DNA from: Warburgia ugandensis
Lineage: Eukaryota > Streptophyta > Magnoliopsida > Canellales > Canellaceae
Reading direction: 5' to 3'
Length of the DNA stretch: 64,000 bases
Assembly (NCBI GenBank): GCA_035236585.1
Contig: CP141139.1
Coordinates: 51,467,217 to 51,531,216 of the forward strand
Below the pieces are notes generated by a model, which did no database searches, was not told the DNA's origin, and saw only the letters and a program-made list of their open reading frames with translations. This document shows, one piece after another, positions 1-17,508 of this stretch (positions within the stretch are counted from its first letter, which is position 1; each line of letters begins with the position of its first letter). The position numbers and the translations under genes were made by a program.

Positions 1-1831
<1,831 letters not shown>

Positions 1832-3790
1832 ACCTATCCTAACACATCTTCAACCATACCACGTGGTATCTTTATAGATCTATTGGCCATTGTAATGTGG
1901 TGTTGGTTGGTTTAAGATCACTAAGTGTAATAGGTTAACACACCCCTAGGTCAAGCAGTGCCCTATCTATGACATGGTCTCCAATAATGCTTGAAATTGT
2001 ATGGTACCTTGGGTCTCTAAACTTAAGCAGAGTCTAGTGTTGGATCAAAGAGCTTGCTTGATCAGTGAGAAAAGCTTTCTTTTGTACATTTAGCTTTCTC
2101 TTTCTAGCACAAAGCTCATTCAGGAACTTAGCATAGGGGGGAACATCCTTGATGCCATTGAGCAATGGAATGTTGATTTATACATGCTTGAAAACATCCA
2201 TTAGCTCATTGAAATTTGTTCCCTTCCTAGCTTTGTTCAGTAATTGAGGAAATGGAGATTTAAGCACATAGGGTGCCTCTACTATAGGTTCAGCAGGAGA
2301 TTTTTGTCTTTTTTATTTCTCCTGTGTTTTGACTACCTCATGTTCCTCTACTATTTCTTTAGGCTGCCCTACTTTAGTGTCAACTTAAAGGTAGCTCATA
2401 AGGGTCATTATGGACTTGGCTTGCTCATGAGAATTATGGGGATGAGAACTAAACCCTAACTTGAGTTGGCCCTTAGGGTTAAGGATGGTCTAACTATGAA
2501 ACTAACCCTTTCCTATATCTTGTAATGCATCAAATAATTGGTTTATTTGTAGTTCTATGTTGGGAAGGTCTTTAGAATTGACATTGTTGACCCATTTATT
2601 TTCCTCACTTTATCGCAGGAGAAACTATATATTGTCCTCAACTAGTGGTTTCTATGGTTGTTGAGGTGGTTAAAAACCAGGGGGGCTGCAAGGAAATTGA
2701 GGTTCTAAGAAAATTCTATGCAGTGAGTTCATAGATGGTCCTCCTTGGTAGTTATTCTTCAACCATGACAAGTTTGAAAGCCTGGCCCATCCTAGATTGT
2801 AGGTCTTAGAGTAGGGGTTGTTGTCAGTTTTGCGATATGCATTAATTGCATTCGCAAAAGACATTCATTATAAACCTTGTTTGATGGATAGTTCGTGGTT
2901 AAATGGATAGAGCTAAAACAAATAGCACAAACCTCTTTTGGAGGTTTAGTAGATATAGTAGCAACCATGAAAGTCTAAAACATGTTTTCAAGTTTGTCCA
3001 CTCTCCCATCATATTTGTCCATTCTCTCAATCATAGAGTCAAGCTTATAGGATATATTTATTGACACTCCTAATTCATAAATGCCTCCTTTCTTTGGAGG
3101 ATAAAAAAAATATCTCTCCTATTTGAATAATCCCATTTCTAAGAATTATTAGCCACATTTTGGAAAAAATCACATGCCTCTCTCTCATTTTTCAATATGA
3201 GGGCTCCTCCACTCACTGCATCTATCATTTGTTTATTTTGAGGTGTTGATGCCTCATAAAAGTATTGAATTTGTTGCCAATTTTTAAATCCATGAGTGAC
3301 ACTTCTGTAGCAGTTCATTCCACATTTTCTAGCATTCAGAATATTATTCATCATATCTTTGATAAGCGTTAATAGTTTCTCTATGTACTAAGAAGAACTT
3401 GTTCGAAAACTTCCTAGGCAATTGGTCCCATGTGTTAATATAACCTACCTCCAAAGAATTGTGCATGGCCTTATCTTTGAGCAAGAAGAAACAACCTTAA
3501 TCTAAATGAATCATTCGACATATTTGGGAACCTAAATGTACACAAATATCAATGAATTCCTTGATATGTAGATATGAGTCTTCTCTCTCACAAGCATAAA
3601 ATGTAGGGAGTAATTGAATAACTCCTAGTTTGAGTTCAAAGTGGTCAGCATTAGTTGGAGGCAATGCGATGCTCGAGGAAGTGTTTAGTTGGAGTGGCGC
3701 GTAGAAATCTCTAATGGCTTTGTCCTCAACTTCTATTGATGGTTCAGTGATGGGGATAAGAACTTGGTTTCCAATGCAATTTTACAGTAG
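1832..3790 (-). pseudogene. Athila-like Ty3 retrotransposon gag and start of protease, decayed
   Basis: Minus-strand conceptual translation in several frames, broken by stops and frameshifts, follows the Athila gag order. Near 3750-3500 there is a 'RDFYAPLQLN' segment and 'HFELKLGVIQLLPTF'. Near 3480-3140 come 'INTWDQLPRKF', 'WQQIQYFYEA' and 'MIDAVSGGAL'. Near 2210-2000 come 'PFPQLLNKARKGTNFNEL', 'INIPLLNGIKDVPPYAKFL' and 'CARKRKLNVQKKAFL'. At about 1960 there is 'RALLDLG', where functional proteases carry the catalytic D-[ST]-GA (here DLG, the Athila form), followed by 'SDLKPT' and 'MVEDVL'. The protease then stops abruptly at 1832, where the family-L LTR is inserted. RT, RNase H and integrase are not seen. 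Gag would form the particle and protease would process it; this copy cannot do either. The PBS and 5' LTR lie upstream on the same strand (4194-9900). Confidence 0.8.
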
Positions 3791-4193
3791 ATGCAACTAA
3801 ACTAGAAAAATAAAAGATGAGTGAAGGATGCTTACAATGAGTGTTCCGATGATGATCAAGTGTGGTCCACCATGCCCCACACTTGCCTTGTATTATTACA
3901 ACTCATTCAAAAATACAACGGGCTTCACTATATGTTTCAATATAAAAAAAAATTCTAATCTAAGAAAGCAAATAAATCCTATCTAATATGATGAAGTTGC
4001 AACCCGCAGGATCGTCGACTTTCCTTTTGCCATACTCCCTTCTCACAAACAAACAAGATAAGCAAAATTGTGAGGAATTAGTAAAATATGCAAAACTAAT
4101 GTAAATATATATATATATATATATATATATCCTAATCTAATGCAATCCTAAACCTAGACTAGAGATAAACAATTCCAAAACTCTGTTGCAATT
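3791..4193 (-). other. Untranslated leader between PBS and gag of the Athila-like relic
   Basis: About 400 bp with no recognisable coding on either strand, lying between the primer binding site and the first gag-like residues. It ends with an (AT)n run at about 4109-4130. The leader role is inferred from position only. Confidence 0.5.
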
Positions 4194-4214
4194 CCCTGAC
4201 AATGGTGTCAAAAA
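4194..4214 (-). other. Primer binding site of the Athila-like element
   Basis: The minus strand reads TTTTGACACCATTGTCAGGG. This is a G-to-A/C-to-T decayed form of the common plant Ty3 PBS TTTTGGCGCCGTTGCCGGGG. It lies 2 bp inside an LTR end that reads ...CTACAACA (4217), giving the expected LTR-PBS-gag order on the minus strand. Confidence 0.7.
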
Positions 4215-4379
4215 CTTGTTGTAGTTTTAGATAAACTCATAAGTGAGTGAATCTATTATAGTATTCTCATGCAAGCAAAGTCAATCCCACAAGGAATCTC
4301 ACAGAAACATATTTTGGATGGATCTCATTTAACTTGTTTATCTTAGCAAAAAAAATAGATTTAGTTGATTTATCTAGGA

Positions 4380-7300
4380 ATATAAACACAAATAATGAAA
4401 ACATGCACAAAATTATAAATTACCACTAATGGAAACTTGAAAATAGGAATTCACTAAACTAACATGCATTCAAACAAGGAACTACAACAACTTAGAATAA
4501 ATTAAGTAAGCAACTAAACTTAATGAAACTACTTTAAATGGAAACTTTCCTAATCTATGCTAAAATTAGAACATCCTAAAATTCAAATAAGAAACTTTCT
4601 AAATCTAAAATAAGATACAAACCATGAATTAACTACTACTAATCTAGAATTAAAACAAAAAAAGTTAAAATCTAACAAGAGATTTACCTAAAAATCATGT
4701 GCATGACCCATGGATGGTGTGAATGGTTCTAGGGTCCAAAAGTGGTCAGATTTGATGTTTACTATGCAATTAATCATACAACATAAGTTATGCACTAAAT
4801 AAACAACTAACTAAACTAAGTGGGTTCCTAAGGATTCCATTAAATGGGATGTCTATATGGCTGGAACAAAGCATCAATATTAAGGATAACAAATTCCAGC
4901 ATGTAAGTACTCATGAACACTCAAAAAATGAAACATAAGTAAGCAATTGGATCAACATCTTTGATGAAAGATAACCATTCAGATCTGAAGCACTATGATA
5001 ACATAAATAACCATTAACAAGATTAGTCAAAGATTTCCATTAAATCCAGTCAAAACTACATTAGAAATTGGACGCATAATACAAAACTATAAAGCTAAAA
5101 AGTACATCCAATTCAAAAGCATAAACTTTGATTTAAATGTCCACTTCAATATAATCTAATGCTTATAAACTCAAGTAGGATAGCATGCAAGAGAACCCAG
5201 GAAGAAATTTAAGAGAAAAGTTGAAGTAAGCAAGGAAAATAATGCATAAAACTATATGGATTTAAAGTGCAAAATGTGTGAATCAAAGGAGGAAAATCAA
5301 GGATCTAAGTTTCCTCTTCTCTTGGCTGTCACTTCCAGAGAAGAATATCTTAGATCTTTGATGAATGACCAAGGAAAATGAAATAAGTACTTGAGATAAA
5401 GCAATGAAAGTGAAGCAAAAGAAAAACAATGAAAGTAAGGCATGAAAAACCAAGACAAAGAACACAGCACTAACCTAATCTCCTTGAAGGTAAAGTGAGG
5501 AGAAATGACTTCTAAGAAGAGAGCTTAGGGGTTGAGCAAGAGAGGAAAAGCTAGATCTAAATGAGGGAGGCATGGAGACTTTGTAAAGGGGTCTAAAGTA
5601 GAATGCATTAAAGAAAGAGAGGGGAGATAAGTAGATTTCATTGAACTCCTCATTCTTCAAAACTCTTCCACATTAAGTTCTTTGAAGTTTCCTTCTTGTT
5701 TTGGTCTCTTGCTAATGTAGACTATATCTGATCCAAGAGTGGGCCAAGGAATAAGAAAGCTCATCAAAACAAGAAGAAAAGAGGTGAGGTGGCAAGGGAG
5801 AAGTTGTGAACTTAAGTTTGAACTCGGAAGAGCATGAATCAGCTATAGTAATTCATGTAAGGAGGTTGATCCCATAAGAAACTGAATCGATATGATAGTA
5901 GTGGTCATTACGTAGATCACTCAACCTAGCAAAGATTTTTTCCTAAACTAGAATTGGAAGATTTACATATGAAATTTCTAAACTAAAACATATTAAACAT
6001 AACAACTTTCCTAAAAATACAATTTCTAAATATAAAACTTTCCTAAATTGAAAACCTACTAAAAATAAAATTTAACAATTTTCCTAAATCAAATTTCTAA
6101 TTGTCAGATTTTAACAACTAATATAAAGAAACAAGCAATTACTCAAACCACTTTCGTAAATTACTTCCTAAACATGAAAAATTAGAAACTTCCTAAATAA
6201 CATGCAGCAACTAGTAGAGACTAATTGTAAAACTAGAACAAGTGGTGTGAAAAATCTAATGAATTGTGCACATGACTTCCAACTTAAAACAATGCATGGA
6301 ACCTGAGATAACATTAAGTGTATGGAACAAGAAGTGTGTATATAGGAATATGGATAAAAAGAAACACAAATTGCATGATGAAATGATGAAAATAATGCAT
6401 GAAGTGAGGTGCAATGCTTGTAGTTCCTAGTCTAAGATAGATATAACAACTAGAGTAGAATGCATGAATCTAAGAATGCTACAAAGTATGAATGGAACAT
6501 AAACTAAGAGAAAGATGGAATAACCAAGTAATCTAATAGAACACCACCCAAGGCGATGTGCATGACTTATGGGATGTGCATATGGTTCTTGAATGTGATT
6601 CTAGCATGATACACATGGGAATTATGAAGCAAATATACATGAAAGATTAAATACATTGCATGTATAGCTAAGCACAAGTCTTGGATTGAATTAAAAACTT
6701 AAAGCAAAACTCAAGCAACTTCTCTCAAACATAACATTCAGTGATAGCAAGAGTCATACAAGAGTGGTGTGCACTATTCTAAGACTATGCACACCATGCT
6801 AATTGAATTGAAATCAATCTTACAACCAAATTTTCCCCCCAAAAATAGAATGTGTACTTCCAGGAAAAGGCCAAGATGTAGATAATGAAAGAGATCTAGA
6901 ATGTATGAAACAAGCATGAACCAAACAAACCATATTTTCCATATCTAAAGATCACCTTATCTTGGTTGTCACAACCAAGAATGGTGGCCTTTAGAAACAA
7001 GTAATTGAGGTTGAAGATATAAGCAAAAAGCTATGAAAAATAAGAAGCAAGGCAAGAAGAGATTTCCTTAACACAAACTCAACAAAGAATAAGTAAAAGA
7101 GGGAAGAAACTCACCTTAAGGTATGCTAGAAAAACATGATTCTCCAAGCTATGCATGAGGCATGGAGATTCATGGATAAGAGAGCAATACCCAAGGAGAA
7201 AAATGTTGAAAGCTAGGAGGAATGGAAAGAAGAAAGAAAAAGGGTGCTTCCTCTCTTTGGAGTAGGCGTTCTTTTTTTCTCCAAAAGTGAATATCTTGAA

Positions 7301-7430
7301 TCCTTTTTAAGGACCTCTTTATACTTTCTTTCCTAAGTTTTCTAGGGTGACATATGGTACAAGTAGTGTGAGGATGAAATAGGAAGAGGATTGGATGGCT
7401 AGGATTAGATATGGAGGCTGCCTAGGGTTT
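4380..7430. repeat. Diverged direct duplication of about 1.5 kb (units about 4380-5900 and 5930-7430)
   Basis: Blocks recur in the same order. 'GTGCATGACCCATGGATGG' near 4695 matches 'GTGCATGACTTATGGGATG' near 6553. 'CTCTTGGCTGTCACTTCCAG' near 5320 matches 'TCTTGGTTGTCACAACCAAG' near 6961. 'GAGGCATGGAGACTTTG' near 5567 matches 'GAGGCATGGAGATTCATG' near 7157. Units have many indels, so the duplication is old. Boundaries are approximate. Confidence 0.6.
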
Positions 7431-7605
7431 TATTAAAGAGGAAAGCAAGTGGGATATTTGGAAGGAGTTAAGGAGGGAAACACCATTTTTTTAGGAGGGG
7501 CCATTTCCCCCTTGTAAAAGTCATGGAAGCCTATGGGATTAGGAAGGTGGGAAGATATGGATGGGGTAAGAGAGAGGGGAGGGGGGGGGGAGGGGAGAGA
7601 GAGGG

Positions 7606-7652
7606 AGGGTGAGGTGAGGTGAGGTGAGGTGAGGTGAGGTGAGGTGAGGTGA
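7606..7652. repeat. (GAGGT)n minisatellite-like run
   Basis: About eight perfect GAGGT copies in a row, preceded by a G-rich stretch with a G10 run at about 7581-7590. Purine only on this strand. Confidence 0.95.
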
Positions 7653-7723
7653 AGGGTAGTAAGCATGGTGATTGGTTAGGCTAGAGAGGGTTCAGGAGGT
7701 TTGTGGAGTGGATGATGCAAGGA

Positions 7724-7746
7724 GGGGGGGGGGGGGGGGGGGGGGG
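7724..7746. repeat. Poly(G) run of 23
   Basis: Twenty-three consecutive G residues. Runs this long are uncommon in plant DNA and hard to sequence, so the exact length should be treated with caution. Confidence 0.95.
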
Positions 7747-7747
7747 A

Positions 7748-9900
7748 GGAAGCTCCTACTCTGCAAGTGTTTCACATGGAACTCCTCCCTTCAATGTGTT
7801 TCATGTAGAATTTCATGGGAATGGAAGGTAAGATCGAAGGAAAGTGATGGATAGGAAAAAGATAAGGAAGGGAGGTGAAGTGCAAAGAGATGATTGGGTA
7901 GGTAGTTTCCTAAGAAGTAAAGATTGGTTGGATGGTTAGAGTAAAAGTTTAGGATGGTGGGAGTCTTAAAAAGATAAGACCCTTAAATGGAAAGTGAAAT
8001 TTGTAGTCCCCTTAGTGGTGAGGTGGAAAGTGAGGAAAAATGGAAAAAATATTAAAAAAAAACAACAAAAATGGAGAAGTCACTTCCCATTGGTCCACAT
8101 GCTACATTATCCTAGTAGATTTTTCCTCAGTTATCTTCAAAATATCCCCATGAATTCTAAGGATAATTCTTTGGATAGTCAGGGCCTTCCATGTAGCTTG
8201 ACTCGTGGCTTGATGGCTAACTTTGAGAGCTCCATTGACTTGGCTTCATGGCTGACTTGGATAGCTGTCTTAGCATAGCTTGATGGCCCAAATCTTGGCT
8301 TTAGTGACTGGCTAGGCTCCTTATCTTGTCACCTTGTTCGTGGCTTGAGTATGGCTAAGTGGCTTAAGTGAAACCCATGCAAAGGTGGTGGACTTTGCAT
8401 TGCTTATGTATGGGCCCACTTTGGCCACCTTTGACTCCTTCTATTCCATCATAAAGTGATCTTAAGATGATCTAAACCCTTGATCTCATGCTGAAGTGAT
8501 GACTTTGAGGCTTTGACTCGCTCTTTCAATCTTGATCGTCATTTTTCATCTTTATTATTCTTGGCTATTTGATCATCATCTTGCTTCTTACAAAAAGTTA
8601 AAAACTCTAATTAAATACTAAAAAATATGATTAATTACATACTTATCTCAGATTAGCCTTTGAACCTACAAAATATCAAATTTTTAGTCATTAGGTCAAA
8701 AATACATGTGTTACGAATTTTGGTCAAAAATCCTAATTTAACCCTATAAGTTATAACACATAGGCAACTAATTGGGTGGTTTTTATGAAAAATTAAACAC
8801 TCATCAAAAGATAGGATGGATCGTGTAAGAGGGAGACAGAGGATCTCCTACAAAGTAGGAGATATGCATGGAACTCCTCCTCTTTGAATTCCACATTAAA
8901 CACCTTAGTGGTTATGGAAAGTTATGGAAAGGAAGAGATAGATATGAAGGTTGATGGAAAGAGAAGGCTAAAGAAAGGGAATGAGGTGGAGTGAGGTGAT
9001 TGGGTAGATCTATGATAGATTTGGAAAGGTGAGAGAGTTTTTGAAAGGTGGGACTCTTAGGAGGAGACTTTCCCCTAAGTTAAAATTCATGGTTGCCTTG
9101 TAGGGTGAGGTGGAGAGAGAGAGAAAATTAAAAAATAAGATGAAAACAAGAAAAATAAAGGGTAGTACCTCTTATTGGTCCCATCCATGTTTCCTCATTG
9201 ATTTTACCCAAATATCTTCTCATTATCCTCTTAAAAGCCCCATGGATATTTCCTTTAGATTCTCCTCCAATGACGGCCTTCCATGTATCTTGGTTCAAGT
9301 GGCTTGATGGCTTGCTTTGAGAACTCATTTCGCTTGGCTTGGAGGCTCAAGCCTCCTTGGCTTTGATGGATGGCTAGGCTTCTTAGCTTGTCACCTTTTT
9401 CATGGCTTATATGGTTCAAGTGACTTGAGTAAATCTCATGCAATGGTGGTGGACTTTGTATGGCTTGCGCATGGGCGCGCTTTGGTCACCTTTGACTTCT
9501 TTACTTGCTTCATTTGATTCATGATCTTACCTTGAGATGATCTTGACCTTGTTCACACTTTGGATTATTGGAATTTAGATCATGGTTTCCTTAGGTTTCC
9601 TAGTTGGATTAGGAAACCTCATAAATGGCTTCAATTTCCATCTTAGTAGATCTCAACCATTGGATTACCTTCCCATTACCTACAAAAGATATGAAATCCT
9701 AATTAATTGTTAGAAAAATATGATTACCCACATGCTTACTCTAGATTAGGCTCTAGACCTACAAAATATCAACTTTAGAGTCATTAGGTAGGAAAATGCA
9801 TGTATTATAATCATTGGCCAAAAAAACTAATTTTATACTACAAGTTATAACACTTGGGAAACTGATTGGGTAATTTTTATACAAATTTGAGTTCTTATCA
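7748..9900. repeat. Direct duplication of about 1.06 kb (units about 7748-8806 and 8850-9900)
   Basis: Both units run through the same ordered blocks: CATGGAACTCCTCC, GATTGGGTAG, GGCCTTCCATGTA, GGCTTGATGGCT, TGGTGGACTTTG and CCTACAAAATATCAA. Each finishes with 'AAGTTATAACAC...AACTRATTGGGT' and then TCATCA or TTATCA. The identical endpoint of both units coincides with the candidate LTR terminus, which fits either a tandem duplication or two LTR ends side by side. Confidence 0.75.
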
Positions 9901-9904
9901 TTTT

Positions 9905-10700
9905 ATATGGCAGTCGAGTGTGAGATGCTTTACTTTTTCAACTTGAACTTCAAATAGTTGTCTATCAATAGATTGACGATCAATTGCTCTATCAATCTTT
10001 CTGGTATAGCTAAGTCCTTACCCAGTAGACTAGATTTACATTTTAATTGGCTGGATTTATTTTTTTTAGTGGTAGCAAATCAGAATAGAAAACAACCAAG
10101 GAAAGACCTAAGAGACATCTCTGGATAGTAAGCTACCATATCTGTCCTACTTGATTAGGTTACAAAATTCAAGAGATTAATTAATCCAATAGAATTCTTG
10201 TTGTTAGTTCCAATTAAAGGACTAGAATCTAATTCTTCAATCTAGTTTTGATGGTTCTTTGATTCTCATTGACTACCCTAATGAAGACTAATGGTCAACT
10301 TGGTAAGTTTATTCCATCTTCTACTTCTAGACATCATGGCAGTCAACTTCTATTAATTGTCAATGGATTATGAGGAGCATGAATTTTTCAAGTTGAACTT
10401 CAAATAGTTGATTACTTATAGATTGACAATTGATTGTTCTATCTATCATTTCTTTAGAGCTAAGTCCTTGTGGAATTAGTAGATGGGATCTCCATGTCAG
10501 TCAACTAGATTTTCTTCTTCTTCTTCTTCTTTCTTGTGGGTGGCAAAGCAACACAAAAAACAGCAAAAAAAAAGACCCAATGGCAATTTATGGGTACCAA
10601 GGCATTAGATTTATCCTTCTCAATTAGGTTAATAAAAATTCAAGAGGTTCATTAAACCATAAGAGGTTCTATGGCTTCTCAATTACATAATTTACAATAA
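9905..10700. repeat. Tandem duplication of about 430 bp (units about 9905-10337 and 10338-10700)
   Basis: Each unit begins GGCAGTC and carries 'CAAGTTGAACTTCAAATAGTTG'-like sequence, 'TAGATTGACRATYRATTG', 'AGCTAAGTCCTT', a T-rich run and 'TTAGGTTA..AAATTCAAGAG'. A third partial start (GGCAGTCAACTTCCCACAC) is near 11107. No coding is seen. Confidence 0.65.
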
Positions 10701-12170
10701 GGGTATGCCAAACTATTTTCCTTCTCTGTAGATGTGGATATGCTTGTGCTACTACCTTCCCTTCATCAGTTGATTATTCTCCATCATCATAATCTAATTC
10801 AAACATGATGGTGACTTATTCCTCTTACTCATAGAAATCACCATTTTGGGGTCTTCCTATATCACAAGATTAGAAATCATTTAAATATTGACAAATTATA
10901 GGTCTATTCATGAATGTATAAATAGTATCTTGCAATGAAATCTCCTTTATCATTCTACTAGCTCCTACCTGGCTTTGGTGGTTAACTAGATTTCTATGTC
11001 AATCTATTGGAGAGTCTTCTCATTTAGTTATTCCTTGACTTCTTCTTTTCCTCCTCCTCCTTATCATTCTTCCTCCTCCTCTTCTTCAATCAACTTGTGA
11101 TGAATGGCAGTCAACTTCCCACACTTAAATACATTGAGTTGAGTTTCAAATTGACTTTTTTATTTCGATGTTGATAGGGAAATTCTTCCTTTAGTTCTAG
11201 CTTGTCTTGAAGACATATGTAATATCGTCATAACATATTATATTACAAATAAAAGTTTTGTTATCATCAAAATCTACGAGACATTAGGCTAACACTAAAT
11301 TATTACATAACTAGTCTTAGCACTGATGTGCTTATAGGCTCTTCACTTCTTACATTTTCATGAGAAAAAGTGGATACAAAAGTCATGTATTGCCAATAGT
11401 TGTTTTTGCTACTCCTCTCATCAAAAATTCCACTGCTCTATTCTCTTCCTCAAGATAATTTGGGATGTGGGTTGCAGTACTAGTTTTGTGAAGTGTGTAA
11501 TACATTCATTGAAATTGTCAATGCTCCCATGAAATAACTTATTGGTTTAACTTTCCTCTTTATTATGATAGACAACCAAGTAGTTAATTTAATAGAGTTC
11601 CCATATAGTGTCTATGAGTGAAAATCATTAATGACACAATAAAGTACATTTAGGTTGAATTAGTGAATCATTCTACTTATTTGCAAGGCCACACACCATG
11701 ACTTTAGAAAAATATCTTTCCTGCAATCTTCCTAATTGAATGATAGTATCATGTACTTATGGAGGGAAAGTTGTCATACAATGCCCAATTTTTAAATGAT
11801 AGGCCTCACCTTTGGTTGATTGGACTTGTACATCATTTCTTTGACTTTGGATGACTTGTATCTTGAACATCATAGTAATTATATGATTCTAACATTCAAG
11901 AACTTTGCTTTTACTTATTAGTTATAGACTATTATTTTAATATGTTTATAGCTATCTATGCCCTGTGATTGGAAGTATAGTTTTTTGTATTACAAACTCC
12001 TAATCCATGCTGTTTTCAGATTACTAGTCATCCAAAGTTGGAAAAATTAGAGGAATGAGCCTAATCAACAAAAAGTCTAACTCCTACCTATATGTTTGGT
12101 TTTGTAGAGAAACTATCCATACATTAGTAATTATCACATGCATATGAGGCATAGAGTGAGTTAGAGAGCA

Positions 12171-12202
<32 letters not shown>

Positions 12203-12310
12203 TAGTATCTAGGTGGCTTCCTATTTTGGAATAAAACAAAAACTCATTTAATGCAAAAGGAAACATATATAAAGAGAGTGAGAGAGATTCAATTATTCAT
12301 AGTTTCTTAC
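10701..12310. other. No gene recognised; AT-rich, probable degraded element interior
   Basis: Only short open frames without recognisable similarity. A (GA)n run lies at 12171-12197 and CTT-rich stretches near 11041-11090. It lies upstream of a polypurine tract and 3' LTR, so it may be non-coding or decayed internal sequence of that element; this is inference from position. Confidence 0.5.
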
Positions 12311-12311
12311 C

Positions 12312-12510
12312 GATAGTTGTCTAGTGCAATTGGTAGCAAACAAATAGGTATCTTGCCTAAAGTGTGCTTGGTTGCAAGTTTAAGTTGCCACTTTCCCTTT
12401 TGGCTAGATATTAGATTTAGGAGCATCTATGGGTTATTTGGATTGTAATTCTTCACTTCTAATAAGAAAAGGTAATATTTTGCTTTAGTTTTTATCTCAA
12501 AAGCATATTT
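12312..12510 (+). mobile_element. tRNA-derived SINE candidate
   Basis: A box A-like sequence TAGTGCAATTGGTAGC (12322-12337) resembles tRNA TAGCTCAGTTGGTAGAGC. It is followed about 54 bp later by a box B-like GCAAGTTTAAGTTGCC (12374-12389), resembling GCAGGTTCGAATCCTGCC. The head is not a functional tRNA: no acceptor stem pairs. A tRNA-unrelated body follows and the 3' end is not sharply defined; about 12510 is a guess. This box A/box B layout is the hallmark of plant SINE heads. Confidence 0.45.
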
Positions 12511-13085
12511 ATGTTAAACATATAATTATTTTTAGCTTGTTTCCTATCAGCTTAAGCTATTAGGTCCAACAGTAAACCAACATGATATCATATTCTTCTT
12601 GACTGAGAGGTAATGATTTCAGATCATATACCTTTAGGCTGAATGGTAAACCAAATTAGTTGCAAAAACACTAGAGAATCAACTATCCCATGAGCAACTT
12701 TATACAAAATTAGGAAAGTTAACTTTCCGGCTCTATGTTATCCTCCATGATGAAAGCCCTAATAGCAAGGTAATTAGCATCATCATTCCCTTCTCAAAAC
12801 ATATGCATTTACTTTATGCTTCTTATCTTCTCACCACTCACCTGTATTCCTTCTCTATTAAAAGTACTTTCCACTTTGCTCTCGTTGCCTTGCTAATCAA
12901 TTGGTGACTACATTTGAATCTCCACGTATCTGCAAACCTAAATAAAGAGTAATTTATTCAACCATGTTGTTAGTCTTTAGGCATAGGATACTTCATTCAT
13001 GAGCATCTATAGTCAATGTGATCTAATGAATAACCTCTTAGGAGATTGACAATGAAATAAGAAAAACTCATCTAGAGTTATTTGT
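12511..13085. other. No gene recognised; interior of LTR element upstream of its PPT
   Basis: No open frame with recognisable similarity on either strand. Adjacent to the polypurine tract at 13124. Confidence 0.5.
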
Positions 13086-13100
13086 TTGGATATGTGATGA

Positions 13101-13135
13101 GAAATTTTGAGGACAAAATTTTTAATAGGAGAGGA
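13101..13135 (+). other. 3' internal end and polypurine tract of a family-L retrotransposon
   Basis: GAAATTTTGAGGACAAAATT followed by AATAGGAGAGGA directly abuts TGTAACACC at 13136. In Tekay/Del-like elements the end of pol reads like 'TTCGAGGACGAAATTC...AAGGGGGGAGGA' immediately before the 3' LTR, so this marks 13136 as a 3' LTR rather than a solo insertion. The matching 5' LTR and coding region are not visible in the window. Confidence 0.7.
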
Positions 13136-17126
<3,991 letters not shown>

Positions 17127-17508
17127 TTGTCTAAGTCATTTCCAGCATAGTGAATGGCTTAGGTCTACAAAAAACGGAAGCAAGAGGTATTTAAAATCCA
17201 CTTAGATTTATAAATTTCTCATTACTATATTTGAGGATTATCTAACAAGCATATTTTTTTTCTGATAATTGGGAATCCAGAGAGTAAAAATCATAAGCAA
17301 GTAACATGATATTAGTGAAGGTGTGACAAGTAGAACCCAAAAAAGTCATCAAATGTATTATTCATTACCTTGAATGTATGTATTTTTCCTTCCTGTTTTC
17401 AAAGTGTATAATTCTTCGACACGGGTAGAAATGTAACAAACGAAACGGGAATAAGGAAAATTTTATAATTTAATCATTACATGATAATCCATGGCTTAGA
17501 AATGGGCT
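17127..17508. other. Spacer between LTR and the FMO stop codon (FMO 3' flank)
   Basis: No coding. It must hold the 3' UTR of the FMO gene; no canonical AATAAA was seen on the minus strand in this stretch, only AT-rich variants. Confidence 0.5.

Larger units (their letters stand above)
4217..9900 (-). mobile_element. Very long, internally duplicated 5' LTR-like region of the Athila-like element
   Basis: The region starts TGTTGTAG next to the PBS and ends ...TTCTTATCA at 9900; a second possible end is ...ACTCATCA at 8806. On the minus strand both candidate starts are followed by the same block (C-C-A-A-T-T/C-A-G-T-T stretch, then a TAACTTRTAG block). No convincing gene is present: open frames here are short and do not resemble each other between the duplicated copies. 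Much of the length comes from two internal duplications described separately. It could instead be two LTRs of the same family joined by rearrangement; without the 3' LTR the true length is uncertain. Confidence 0.55.

Noticed and set aside
12322..12389. Functional tRNA gene
   Set aside because: Boxes A and B are present but no cloverleaf stems pair, and both boxes deviate from consensus.
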